Source of the DNA: an uncultured Eubacteriales bacterium
GTDB lineage: Bacteria; Bacillota; Clostridia; Christensenellales; CAG-138
Direction of reading: 5' to 3'
Assembly: GCA_900546845.1 (NCBI GenBank)
Contig: UREK01000009.1
Span: 13,615 to 77,614 of the forward strand
DNA: 64,000 nucleotides
Numbering within the stretch: the stretch's first letter is position 1; the number at the start of each line of letters is the position of its first letter. A program made the position numbers and the translations under genes. Under the pieces are notes generated by a model, which was not told the origin of the DNA, searched no databases, and worked only from the letters and a program-made list of their open reading frames with translations. Of this stretch, positions 50,764 through 59,355 are shown piece by piece.

Positions 50764-50803
50764 AAACAGGGTGCGGTTCCCCGCCGGGAGCCGCACCCTG
50801 TTT
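50764..50803. terminator. Terminator between the GNAT gene and the S41-like gene
   Basis: 13-bp arms AAACAGGGTGCGG (50764-50776) and CCGCACCCTGTTT (50791-50803), extended inside by GGTTCCC/GGGAGCC pairing. It serves convergent genes. Confidence 0.75.
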
Positions 50804-50823
50804 GCAGGCAGGAACGAATATTA

Positions 50824-52251
50824 TTAGGTTCCGCTTTCCGCAATCGCCGCCAGGCAGGCTTCGAGCGCGGTCTGGCCTTCCTTTGCTTCAATGTCTGGCT
50901 TTGTGCCCACGATGGCGTTGCAGGTTCCGTCGTCGTTAAACGCATGATAGGCTTCGTAAGAAATCACAAGACCGCTGTTGGGCAACGCAAACCAAAGCGG
51001 AGCCCACCCCGCGCCATTACCACCCGTAGTTGCACCAACTAACGTTGCAAATCCTGTGTTCTTACAGAATATGGAAAATTCGTCCGACGCGGAGTAGGTT
51101 TTACGTCCCGTTAAGACCCAGATGTGGCCTGCGTATCGGACGCTATCTTCCGACGGCATAAGAGATTCTCGTTCCGATGTAATAAGCCAATCCATTCCCT
51201 CTACTGCATTCGGCTTTACGTTTGGGAACATCTCGCGCCATTCGTTGTCGCTTGGAGAAAACGCTTTTCCTTCCGGTTTTTCAGCGTTCCATATGTATTG
51301 ATTATACGCGCCGGACTTTATACCCCATAATATACTGTATTGAGGCGTAGGTTCAGCTAACAAAGAAGAAACCATCTCCATCCAAAACATAGAGCCGCCG
51401 CCGCTGTTACCTGAAATGTCTATAATAAGGTTAGGGTAATCCCGGTTCTCTTCAAAAAAGCGTTTACATATATCCACTAATTCGGCTCCAAAGCCGTTGG
51501 GATCCTCAGGAGGTAAGAACTGGTTGACCTGGATATAGGCGGCGTTGTCAAACAACTTTGTTGCGATATATCGATTTTCGATAAGATACTGTTCTATCTC
51601 CGTAACGTCTGGGCTGTCTTGTGGAGCCGTTGTTTGGAGACGGCCTCCTGCGTTGTTCAGACTGCCCAAATACTCATACAGTTGCCGTACCTTATCGGAA
51701 TCCATAATAGCGCGCATTTGCTTTTGAGTTTTATTCTGATTTTCTATTGGAAATGAAACCATATAAGCATAATCGGAAGGAGAAACAGACCATAGATGGC
51801 CAACAGGGTTAAATTCAAAAAGGCTGCGGTCTATAACATCATTGAACTGCGTTATCAAAATTCCAGCTTCACCGATGTTCAAAAGCTCTGCACGGTACTT
51901 CTCCCTTACCTGCTCGTGGTCTACTCCCTTTTCAGCTTTTATAGCGTCAAAAAACGGGAAGTTCTCTTCTAAGGTTTCCCACATAGCATCGTAATCCTCC
52001 AACGCCTGCTGCTTTGTGAGGATCAGGTTGCCGGATGGGCTGATCTCGATTTCGCTGTCGTTTGGGAACGGGAAACTCTCCGTTTCGGAAAACCGGGCAG
52101 GCGCCTTTGCGGTGGCTTCCGGTTCGTTTGTGGCCATTGGCGTTGCGGTTGGGGCCGTGGATGGGGGCGGCCCCACTGCGTTCTGGCAACAGGAAAATGC
52201 GAAAAGCATTGCCAGAAACAGGAATAACGCGGTCGCTCTTTTCATTTTCAT
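50824..52251 (-). CDS. S41-like peptidase lipoprotein A
   Basis: A 475-residue exported protein. A signal peptide with a Cys pair at its end (FAFSCCQN, about residues 18-24) is followed by a Thr/Pro/Ala-rich linker. A tail-specific-protease-like domain has IIDISGNSGGGS and TYSASDEFS, the latter holding the presumed catalytic Ser. It is a paralogue of the gene at 52372-53832. The first 77 or so residues are identical in DNA, the middle is much diverged and visibly richer in AT, and the last 18 residues are again almost identical. Function of the pair is unknown. Confidence 0.8.
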   Translation of the reverse strand: MKMKRATALFLFLAMLFAFSCCQNAVGPPPSTAPTATPMATNEPEATAKAPARFSETESFPFPNDSEIEISPSGNLILTKQQALEDYDAMWETLEENFPFFDAIKAEKGVDHEQVREKYRAELLNIGEAGILITQFNDVIDRSLFEFNPVGHLWSVSPSDYAYMVSFPIENQNKTQKQMRAIMDSDKVRQLYEYLGSLNNAGGRLQTTAPQDSPDVTEIEQYLIENRYIATKLFDNAAYIQVNQFLPPEDPNGFGAELVDICKRFFEENRDYPNLIIDISGNSGGGSMFWMEMVSSLLAEPTPQYSILWGIKSGAYNQYIWNAEKPEGKAFSPSDNEWREMFPNVKPNAVEGMDWLITSERESLMPSEDSVRYAGHIWVLTGRKTYSASDEFSIFCKNTGFATLVGATTGGNGAGWAPLWFALPNSGLVISYEAYHAFNDDGTCNAIVGTKPDIEAKEGQTALEACLAAIAESGT

Positions 52252-52368
52252 AAGCTATTATACTCCTTTGCAATAAGTGAGAGTGGCAAATGCGCCTTTT
52301 CAATATTCCTCCGCCCCAGCGATCCGTTTCCGGTAGGGCTCCGAACAGGGCAGCGCCCGCAGGCGGCC
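52022..52368. repeat. 347-bp exact repeat, left copy
   Basis: Identical by eye to 53603-53949 (offset 1581). It covers the 5' end of lipoprotein A, the upstream gap and 69 bp copied from the end of the MBL-fold gene. Confidence 0.9.
52300..52368 (-). pseudogene. 3' fragment of the MBL-fold gene left by duplication
   Basis: The last 22 codons and the stop codon of the MBL-fold gene at 53881-54585, repeated here without the rest. It marks one edge of the tandem duplication. Confidence 0.9.
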
Positions 52369-52371
52369 AAA

Positions 52372-53832
52372 CTAGGCTCCGCTTTCCGCAATCGCCGCCA
52401 GGCAGGCTTCGAGCGCGGTCTGGCCTTCCTTCACCTCAATGTCCGGCTTTGTGCCAACGATATGGTTGCAGCTTCCATCGTCGTTGAACCCGCAGAAGGC
52501 TTCGTAGCTGATGAGCAGGCCGCTGTTGGGCAGCGCGAACTGAAAGGGTTCGCAACCCATGCCATTGCCGCCGGTGCTCTTTCCAACGAGGGTAGCAAAG
52601 CCTGTCTTTTTGCATAATATGGAAAATTGCTCCGCCGCGGAATAAGTCGCCGGCCCAATCAGAACCCAGACCCGCCCTTCGTAAGCGATGCTGTTCTCCG
52701 CAGGAAACGTGGGATCGCTATCCACAATTGAGATCCAATCCATATCCGCGACTGTATCCGGGCTTATGTTTGGGAATTTCTCCTGCCATTCCGCTTCTTC
52801 CGGGGTAAACACAGCGCCTAGTACTTCGTCGCTCCATTTATGTTTCGGTTCTTCCCCACCCCATACATAACGGTTATAAGCGCCCGCTTTTGATCCTAGC
52901 AATCGTTCATATCCGGGCAAAGGTTCCGCAAGCAGGAAGGATACGATTGCACCCCAAAACAAATCGCTCCCTCCGCTGTTCTCCGAGATGTCAATGATAA
53001 TGTTCGGCGACTCTTGATTTTCTTCAAGGAATTGCCCGCACATGTCCAAAGCAATACTGCCGCGATCCAGCGGATCGCTCTGATTATTTAACAAGAAAGA
53101 ATTGATCTTAAGATAAGCGGCGTCCTCCAACACGGAGAACTCAACATACTTGCTGTCGATAAGGTACTGTTTGATCTCCTCAGCGTCCATTTCCGCACCC
53201 ATTTCCGCATCCGCGTTCTGTTCCGCCTGCAAAACCGGGTCTGTCGAAAGGAGATACGCATAGGTCGCAGCTACCTTATCCGCCTTCAGGATGGCTCGAA
53301 CGCGCCGCATGGGTTCAGGGGCGCTCTGCATAGGCGCAGAATAACGGGAATATGCCCCAGCGCTCATCACATAGAGATGGCCGATACTCTTGAAGTTGGA
53401 AAGCGTCCTGTCCAGCAAATTCCAGAGATTTGACAGTATAATGCCGCTCCCCGGCGAGTTTTCAAGCTCGTTGCGGTATTTCTCCTTGATCTCCGTATGG
53501 TCGAGTCCAAGCTCCGCCTGGATCAAAGGGAAAAACGGGAAATTCTCCTCCAGAGTTTCCCACATCGCATCGTAATCCTCCAACGCCTGCTGCTTTGTAA
53601 GAATCAGGTTGCCGGATGGGCTGATCTCGATTTCGCTGTCGTTTGGGAACGGGAAACTCTCCGTTTCGGAAAACCGGGCAGGCGCCTTTGCGGTGGCTTC
53701 CGGTTCGTTTGTGGCCATTGGCGTTGCGGTTGGGGCCGTGGATGGGGGCGGCCCCACTGCGTTCTGGCAACAGGAAAATGCGAAAAGCATTGCCAGAAAC
53801 AGGAATAACGCGGTCGCTCTTTTCATTTTCAT
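52372..53832 (-). CDS. S41-like peptidase lipoprotein B
   Basis: A 486-residue paralogue of the preceding gene, with the same signal peptide and linker, IIDISENSGGSD and TYSAAEQFS. It has an acidic, Ala/Glu/Met-rich insert (about residues 210-225) not found in copy A. Middle identity with copy A is moderate and spread along the domain. It lies 48 bases after the MBL-fold gene on the same strand. Base composition matches the chromosome better than that of copy A. Confidence 0.8.
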   Translation of the reverse strand: MKMKRATALFLFLAMLFAFSCCQNAVGPPPSTAPTATPMATNEPEATAKAPARFSETESFPFPNDSEIEISPSGNLILTKQQALEDYDAMWETLEENFPFFPLIQAELGLDHTEIKEKYRNELENSPGSGIILSNLWNLLDRTLSNFKSIGHLYVMSAGAYSRYSAPMQSAPEPMRRVRAILKADKVAATYAYLLSTDPVLQAEQNADAEMGAEMDAEEIKQYLIDSKYVEFSVLEDAAYLKINSFLLNNQSDPLDRGSIALDMCGQFLEENQESPNIIIDISENSGGSDLFWGAIVSFLLAEPLPGYERLLGSKAGAYNRYVWGGEEPKHKWSDEVLGAVFTPEEAEWQEKFPNISPDTVADMDWISIVDSDPTFPAENSIAYEGRVWVLIGPATYSAAEQFSILCKKTGFATLVGKSTGGNGMGCEPFQFALPNSGLLISYEAFCGFNDDGSCNHIVGTKPDIEVKEGQTALEACLAAIAESGA

Positions 53833-53949
53833 AAGCTATTATACTCCTTTGCAATAAGTGAGAGTGGCAAATGCGCCTTTTCAATATTCCTCCGCCCCAG
53901 CGATCCGTTTCCGGTAGGGCTCCGAACAGGGCAGCGCCCGCAGGCGGCC
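53603..53949. repeat. 347-bp exact repeat, right copy
   Basis: Partner of 52022-52368, including the true 3' end of the MBL-fold gene. Confidence 0.9.
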
Positions 53950-54585
53950 GAACACGGAAAAATCTTTCCAGAAATGCATGGGATAGGCGCGCACCGTATC
54001 CGTATGGCGCATGAAATAATCGAAGCCGCAGGCGAAGTCCGCCTCCTGCCGCGGATCGAGCACAAGGAATGCCGCGTCGATATGCCGCCCAGCCAGGCGG
54101 GCGACCTCCGTCCGGAAGCGCGCGGTCATGGCACGGTTCTCCTCCGGGGATTCCTCCTCCCACACCCAGTCGCTCAAATCGCCCGCGTGGAAGATCGTTT
54201 TCCCTTCCGCCGAAACGAGGAACGCAACGCCCGCGTCCGTGGAATCGAGCGTCTCCACGCAAAGCGTGCCGAGCCGCTTTTGCTCATGCGCGCCGAGGAA
54301 CACGAGCGCTTCCTGCGCCGCCTGCGGTACGCCGCGGCGCGCGAAGCCGGACGCGCTCCATTTGCGCCGGATGTCCCGGGAGAGGATATATGTCACATCC
54401 GGGTGCATACCGCTGAGCTTGAAAATATCGAAGTTGAAATGATCCCGATGGGCGTGGCTTGCGAACACATACAGCGGCTTTTCCGGTGCAAACGAGGGCA
54501 TAGCGCCCTCAAAATAATCGAACAGGAGCGCGCAGCCCGCAAGCTCCACGGCAAACCCGCTGTGGCCGATGTAGGTGATCTTCAT
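53881..54585 (-). CDS. MBL-fold metallo-hydrolase
   Basis: A 234-residue protein of the UlaG/COG2220-like metallo-beta-lactamase fold: ITYIGHSGFAVEL at the start, the metal-binding SHAHRDHF (HxHxDH), IFHAGDLSDW and a late His (YPMHFWKDF). Probably a phosphodiesterase or lactonase-like enzyme. Its 3' end has been copied downstream into the gap between the two S41-like genes. Confidence 0.88.
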   Translation of the reverse strand: MKITYIGHSGFAVELAGCALLFDYFEGAMPSFAPEKPLYVFASHAHRDHFNFDIFKLSGMHPDVTYILSRDIRRKWSASGFARRGVPQAAQEALVFLGAHEQKRLGTLCVETLDSTDAGVAFLVSAEGKTIFHAGDLSDWVWEEESPEENRAMTARFRTEVARLAGRHIDAAFLVLDPRQEADFACGFDYFMRHTDTVRAYPMHFWKDFSVFGRLRALPCSEPYRKRIAGAEEY

Positions 54586-54595
54586 GGCAGCGGTC

Positions 54596-55114
54596 TCAGC
54601 GCTTCACCGCTTTGTACTTTTTCGCCTCCACCCGGGCGCGCAGGTGCTTTGCAAGCGCCTCCACCGTACCCTGCTCGAACCCGGCTTTGGAAACGATGTA
54701 TGCCTGCCGCGCGTTCGCATACAGGTAAAACGCGTCCGGCGTTTCCCAGATTTCGAACAGGCGGTTGTAATAGGCGCGTTCCTCCTTGCCGTCCACGCAG
54801 ACGGTGAAACAGTTTTTGAGGAACACGTACCGCTGCGAAAGCCCCGCGAAGGAGGATTGCTCAAACTTCTTTTCCGGCGCGATGAAAATCGCGTAGAAGC
54901 GCCGGCCAAACACGTAAAGCGCGAGCACGAGGATCCCAAGGTACAGCCATGCGCGGCCGCACACGGCGAAAAACACGCCCACGAGCACGGAGAGCGTCAG
55001 GAACGCGAACAGCGCCTGCGTACTCCAGGGGATGCGCTTTACGAAGCGGGCGTTGAACCGTTGAAAACGCAGCACAGTGTCCTTGTCGTAATTGGTGGTA
55101 TTGATAATGTCCAT
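54596..55114 (-). CDS. YcxB-like membrane protein
   Basis: A 172-residue protein with two membrane helices (about 32-70) and a soluble C-terminal half with YYNRLFEIWETPDAFYLYANARQ, as in the YcxB-like family. Function unknown. GGAG lies 6 bases before the ATG at 55114; an in-frame upstream Met lacks a good site. It is 10 bases upstream of the MBL-fold gene, so the two are probably one transcript. Confidence 0.75.
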   Translation of the reverse strand: MDIINTTNYDKDTVLRFQRFNARFVKRIPWSTQALFAFLTLSVLVGVFFAVCGRAWLYLGILVLALYVFGRRFYAIFIAPEKKFEQSSFAGLSQRYVFLKNCFTVCVDGKEERAYYNRLFEIWETPDAFYLYANARQAYIVSKAGFEQGTVEALAKHLRARVEAKKYKAVKR

Positions 55115-55178
55115 GGCATGCTCCATTCGGTAAGATTTGTTTCTTACAATGTATCACATTTCACAAGCGGTTACAAGA

Positions 55179-55214
55179 GTGCCCTCCCGCTTTGCGCACA
55201 AAGCGGGAGGGCAC
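55179..55214. terminator. Terminator after the GPH symporter gene
   Basis: Perfect 16-bp arms (55179-55194, 55199-55214; left arm GTGCCCTCCCGCTTTG) with a CGCA loop. T runs are weak on the minus strand (TCTTG). Confidence 0.65.
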
Positions 55215-55253
55215 GGCGCCGCCTTTTTTAATTTATTATTACAGGGAGTTGTG

Positions 55254-56651
55254 TCAACCCCGGATGTCGCCCCGCGCGCGCAGATCTGCGAGGATCTTTT
55301 CATACATGGCCGCGTCGATCTTATACTTGCTGCGGTAAACGAGATACCCTGCGAGGATGCAGATGAGCGGCAGCACGAGCATGGCGAGCTTCATCACAAG
55401 CAGGCCCTCCGGCGTGACGTCTGCCGCGGAATTGGCCGCGTTGATGCCGGAGATGACGAGCGTGAACGAGACGATGCCGCTTGCGATCGCCCCGCCGATC
55501 TTGTTGATAAGCGGCTGGATGGAGAACGTAACGCTTTCGTTGCGCTTGCCGGTTTTCCACTGGCCATATTCGATGGTATCCGCCAGGAACATGAGCATAA
55601 GGAGCTGGATGAATGCCTGCCCCACGAAGATCAGCACGCCCGCCGCGCCGATGAAAAGCATGTTCATCGGCGCGAAGAAGAACACGAGGTAGCCCAGCAC
55701 CACGAGGGCTGTCGCGCCGAAATACAGCTGTCTGCGTGTGAAACGCGCGCTGAACTTCGGGAACACCGTGAGCGCCGAAAGCTGCGAAACGCCCAGTATC
55801 GCAGCAAACACGGAATACATCCCCGGATCGCCGTAAGCGTAGATGAAATAATAGGTGCCAAAGCTCGTCGTCGTGGAATAGCCGATCATGAAAAGCGCCA
55901 TCGCAACCGTCGTGAACAGCAGCTGGTCGTTTTTGAAGATCACGCGGAAGGTATCCTTCAGGGTGGTTTTTTCCTCCTGCTTGAACATGCCGCAGTGCTC
56001 CTTCACACCAAAGAGCGTGAAGCACTGGAAGCCGAGCATCAGAAGCGCCACGATCAGCGCAAAGGCGAACCATGCATCCGTGCCGCTGCCCATAGCTTCC
56101 GTCATCGCCCCCGTGATGGGCAGGATGCCGACCACCACCGCAAACATACCCACGTTCGCGCAGATGCGGGCAAACGCGCCGATGCGCTCGCGCTCCTTCT
56201 GGTCGAGCGAAAGCGCGGGCATCATGGACCAATAAGCGATGTCGTTTGCCCCATAGAAAATATCCCAGGCCAGGTAGAATACTGCGAAGAGGACGATATA
56301 CCAGGCGTCGGTCAGGTGCAGATCCGTAAAGAGCAGCACCATGAACACAGCGCCCGTCACCGCGCCGCCGAGGATCAGCGGCTTGAACTTGCCCCAGCGC
56401 GTGTTTGTGTTGTCCACAATCGTGCCCATGATGGGGTCGTTGAGCGCGTCGAACACGCGCAGCACCGTCAGCACGAAGCCGATCTTCAAAAGCATGGCGT
56501 CGCTCACGGTGAGCACCTCGGTGATGTACGTCAAAAGGAACATGCTCACCATGGAATAGAACATATCCCGCCCGATGGTGCCAAGGCCGAAGAAATACTT
56601 GTTGCGCCGCGCCGTTCCGCTTTCGCGGGCGGGCATGGTTTCCTGTTTCAT
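55254..56651 (-). CDS. GPH-family sugar:cation symporter
   Basis: A 465-residue transporter with about 12 membrane helices. Family marks are FGLGTIGRDMFYSMVS at the N-terminus, DALNDPIMGTIVDNTNTRWGKFKP between helices 2 and 3 (the MFS-like motif with Asp residues for cation coupling) and DTIEYGQWKTGKRNE near helix 9. The family takes up melibiose, xylosides, glucuronides and similar sugars. No glycosidase gene is beside it, so the substrate is open. Confidence 0.92.
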   Translation of the reverse strand: MKQETMPARESGTARRNKYFFGLGTIGRDMFYSMVSMFLLTYITEVLTVSDAMLLKIGFVLTVLRVFDALNDPIMGTIVDNTNTRWGKFKPLILGGAVTGAVFMVLLFTDLHLTDAWYIVLFAVFYLAWDIFYGANDIAYWSMMPALSLDQKERERIGAFARICANVGMFAVVVGILPITGAMTEAMGSGTDAWFAFALIVALLMLGFQCFTLFGVKEHCGMFKQEEKTTLKDTFRVIFKNDQLLFTTVAMALFMIGYSTTTSFGTYYFIYAYGDPGMYSVFAAILGVSQLSALTVFPKFSARFTRRQLYFGATALVVLGYLVFFFAPMNMLFIGAAGVLIFVGQAFIQLLMLMFLADTIEYGQWKTGKRNESVTFSIQPLINKIGGAIASGIVSFTLVISGINAANSAADVTPEGLLVMKLAMLVLPLICILAGYLVYRSKYKIDAAMYEKILADLRARGDIRG

Positions 56652-56692
56652 GCTGTGCTCCTTTGGTTGAAAGGTTCGATAAGCCCACCTTT

Positions 56693-56721
56693 ATTTTAGC
56701 CCGCGCGCTTGCGGATTGCAA
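56693..56721 (-). promoter_or_regulatory. Promoter of the GPH symporter gene
   Basis: On the minus strand TTGCAA (56716-56721), 17-bp spacer, TAAAAT (56693-56698), about 40 bases before the start codon. Confidence 0.6.
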
Positions 56722-56844
56722 TCGGGAATTGCGCCGCACGCCCGGATGCGGTACGATAAGGGCATAAAAGAATGCTGTACAAAATTTGACGTGCCGGGCG
56801 CATTCCGCTGCCGGGCGCGGGCGCAAGCCTGAAAGGAGCATGCC

Positions 56845-57348
56845 ATGAAAATCCTCTATTGCAGCAACACCGGCCACACCGCGCGCTATGCGGAGCTGCT
56901 TGCGCACAAAACCGGCCTCGCCGCTCTCCCCGCATCGCGGGTGGCGGAGGTGGCAAAGGGCGAGGAGATCGTCTACCTCGGCTGGGTCTTTGCGGATGTG
57001 ATCCAAGGGTACAAAAAAACTTGCGAAGGCCGCAGCGTCGCCTGCGTTGCCGCCGTAGGCATGAACCCAGGCTCCGCGGAGAACGCGGAAAAGCTCGTTG
57101 CCGCCAACGGGATAAGCGTTCCTTTCTTTTATTTGCCGGGCGGCGTGGACTATGCCAAGCTCAAAGGCGTAAAGCGGATGATGCTGCGCATGGTGGGCAA
57201 GCAGCTCGCCAAGGAGGGCAAGCCCGAAAATCAGGCTCTCATTTCCGTTTTTCAAAACGGCGGGGACTTCGTCTCGGAGGCAAACCTCGTGCCGCTGCTC
57301 GAATTCCTGGCCCAAAGGCTCCAGCCCGCCATGGGGCAGGGTTTGTAA
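56845..57348 (+). CDS. Flavodoxin-like protein
   Basis: A 167-residue protein with an FMN-phosphate loop ILYCSNTGHTARYAELLA at the start and YLGWVFADVIQGYKK after the second strand, like flavodoxin-domain proteins of the menaquinone-dependent protoporphyrinogen oxidase type. GAAAGGAG lies 7 bases before the ATG. It is probably a single-electron carrier or small reductase. A terminator follows. Confidence 0.8.
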   Translation: MKILYCSNTGHTARYAELLAHKTGLAALPASRVAEVAKGEEIVYLGWVFADVIQGYKKTCEGRSVACVAAVGMNPGSAENAEKLVAANGISVPFFYLPGGVDYAKLKGVKRMMLRMVGKQLAKEGKPENQALISVFQNGGDFVSEANLVPLLEFLAQRLQPAMGQGL

Positions 57349-57383
57349 ACTGCGGCTCACAATCAATTTTATAAGGATCTTTG

Positions 57384-57416
57384 AAAAATGCCCTGGTGGT
57401 TTGCCAGGGCATTTTT
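57384..57416 (+). terminator. Terminator after the flavodoxin-like gene
   Basis: 13-bp arms AAAAATGCCCTGG (57384-57396) and CCAGGGCATTTTT (57404-57416) with a TGGTTTG loop. Confidence 0.85.
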
Positions 57417-57431
57417 ACAATTTTGCGCCAC

Positions 57432-57486
57432 TTTACACAGGTTTAACCTTGCCGTGCTTTCAGCCTTTACCCAGGCAACGTATGAT
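57432..57486 (+). promoter_or_regulatory. pst operon promoter with PhoP-box-like repeats
   Basis: TATGAT (57481-57486) follows a poor -35 (TTTCAG, 57458-57463) by 17 bp. Upstream are TTTACA (57432-57437) and TTTAAC (57442-57447), spaced like the TTAACA-type direct repeats bound by PhoP in Gram-positives. A weak -35 plus upstream repeats fits activation by the PhoP encoded in the same operon. Confidence 0.45.
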
Positions 57487-57533
57487 ATGCCCGTAAAAAA
57501 GAGAAAATAAGAAAAAGAAAGAAGGATTTAACA

Positions 57534-58391
57534 ATGAAGAAACTCATCGCACTTTGCATGACGGCCCTGATGCTTCTTGTAGTTGCCGCAGGCTGCAACA
57601 ACGCTTCTGAAAATACAGCGATCTATGTCGTCTCCCGCGAGGATGGTTCCGGCACGCGCGGTGCGTTCATCGAGTTGCTCGGCATTGAACAGAAGAACGA
57701 AGCCGGCGAGAAGATCGACCATACCGTTGAAACTGCCGAGATCACCGACAGCACCTCCGTCATGATGCAGACCATCGCCGGCAACTCCGCGGCCATCGGC
57801 TACATCTCCCTCGGCTCCCTGAACGACACCGTGAAAGCGCTTCAGATTGACGGCGTGGAAGCGAATGCCGAGAACGTCAAGAGCGGCGCCTATAAGATCG
57901 CCCGCCCATTCAACGTGGCCGTAACCGCGAACGTCTCTGCCGAAGCGCAGGATTTCCTGAGCTTCATCCTGAGCGCGGAAGGCCAGGCGGTCGTGGAAGA
58001 AGCCAACTGCATCAGCCAAGGCAACACCGGCGCTTTCGCGGGCGGCAGCGTCAGCGGCAAGATCGTCGTCGCGGGTTCCTCCTCCGTCACCCCGGTGATG
58101 GAAAAGCTCAAGGAAGCCTACAACGCCGTCAACCCGAACCTGACCATCGACATCCAGCAGAGCGACTCCTCCACTGGCATGACCTCCGCGATCGACGGCC
58201 TCTGCGACATCGGCATGGCCTCCCGCGACCTGAAGGACAGCGAGCTTGAAGCCGGCCTCACCCCCACCGCTATCGCGCTTGACGGCATCGCGGTCATCGT
58301 AAACAACGAGAGCGAAATGACCGGCCTCACGAGCGACCAAGTGCGCGCCATCTTCATGGGCGAAATCACCGAATGGAGCGAAGTGAAATAA
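57534..58391 (+). CDS. pstS: Phosphate-binding lipoprotein PstS with permuted halves
   Basis: A 285-residue exported lipoprotein (lipobox VAAGC, Cys21). The segment normally at the C-terminal half of PstS, VVSREDGSGTRGAF with the phosphate-binding GSGTR, is at residues 32-45. The segment normally at the N-terminus, VVAGSSSVTPVMEKL with the SSS/T phosphate loop, begins near residue 178. It then runs to IFMGEITEWSEVK at the very end. All ligand loops are present, so binding should be kept. AAGGA precedes the ATG. First gene of the phosphate uptake operon. Confidence 0.92.
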   Translation: MKKLIALCMTALMLLVVAAGCNNASENTAIYVVSREDGSGTRGAFIELLGIEQKNEAGEKIDHTVETAEITDSTSVMMQTIAGNSAAIGYISLGSLNDTVKALQIDGVEANAENVKSGAYKIARPFNVAVTANVSAEAQDFLSFILSAEGQAVVEEANCISQGNTGAFAGGSVSGKIVVAGSSSVTPVMEKLKEAYNAVNPNLTIDIQQSDSSTGMTSAIDGLCDIGMASRDLKDSELEAGLTPTAIALDGIAVIVNNESEMTGLTSDQVRAIFMGEITEWSEVK

Positions 58392-58461
58392 ACAAGCGCA
58401 ACGAATCGCCAACGGGCCGGCCACCGGCCCGTATTGGTATGACTTCGGATAAGGAGCGTTT

Positions 58462-59352
58462 ATGAAACAGCAAAAGCGCGCAAAGCGCGTGCAGGCAAAC
58501 CCACGGCAGGTGCGCGAAGCGCTGATGCACGCCGTCTTCCTGTTCACGGCCTGCGTCTCGATCATCGCTGTGGTGCTCATCTGCATCTTCATGTTTGCAA
58601 ACGGCATCCCGACCATCCTGGAGATCGGCCCCGCCGAATTCCTGTTTGGCACCACGTGGAAGCCGCTCAACAACCTCTTCGGCATCCTCCCGATGATCGT
58701 AGGCAGCCTGTATGTCACCGCCGGGGCAATCCTCATCGGCGTGCCTATCGGCATCCTCTGCGCGGTATATCTCGCGCGGTTCTGCCCCAAGCGCGTCTAC
58801 CGCGTGCTCAAGCCGCTGATCGACCTGCTCGCGGGCATCCCGTCCATCGTGTATGGCTTCTTCGGCCTCGTGGTCATCGTGCCGCTCATGCAGCAGCTCA
58901 CGGGCGCAAGCGGCGGCAAGAACATCCTGACCGCTTCGCTGATGCTCGGCATCATGATCCTGCCCACGATCATCAGCGTTTCGGAAAGCGCGATCCGCGC
59001 CGTGCCGGAAAGCTATTATGAAGGCGCGCTCGCGCTCGGCGCGACGCATGAGCGCAGCGTGTTCTTCGCCGTGCTGCCTGCGGCGAAATCCGGCATCCTT
59101 GCCGGGGTGATCCTCGGCGTCGGCCGCGCCATCGGCGAGGCGACCGCCGTCAAGATGGTCGCCGGGAACCAGCCCATCCTGCCCACGAGCCTCCTGAGCG
59201 GCGTGCGGACGCTGACCTCCAACATCGTCGTGGAGATGGGTTACGCGGAGGGCCTGCACCGCGAAGCGCTCATCGCCACGGCAGTGGTGCTGTTCGTGTT
59301 CATCCTCCTCATCAACCTTTCCTTCTCGGTCATGAAAAAAAAGGAGGGCTAG
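58462..59352 (+). CDS. pstC: Phosphate ABC transporter permease PstC
   Basis: A 296-residue permease with six membrane helices and the coupling-helix motif ESYYEGALALGATHERSVFF near residue 185. GIPSIVYGFFGLVVI is the family stretch. AAGGAG precedes the ATG. It pairs with PstA. Confidence 0.95.
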   Translation: MKQQKRAKRVQANPRQVREALMHAVFLFTACVSIIAVVLICIFMFANGIPTILEIGPAEFLFGTTWKPLNNLFGILPMIVGSLYVTAGAILIGVPIGILCAVYLARFCPKRVYRVLKPLIDLLAGIPSIVYGFFGLVVIVPLMQQLTGASGGKNILTASLMLGIMILPTIISVSESAIRAVPESYYEGALALGATHERSVFFAVLPAAKSGILAGVILGVGRAIGEATAVKMVAGNQPILPTSLLSGVRTLTSNIVVEMGYAEGLHREALIATAVVLFVFILLINLSFSVMKKKEG

Positions 59353-59355
59353 CGC

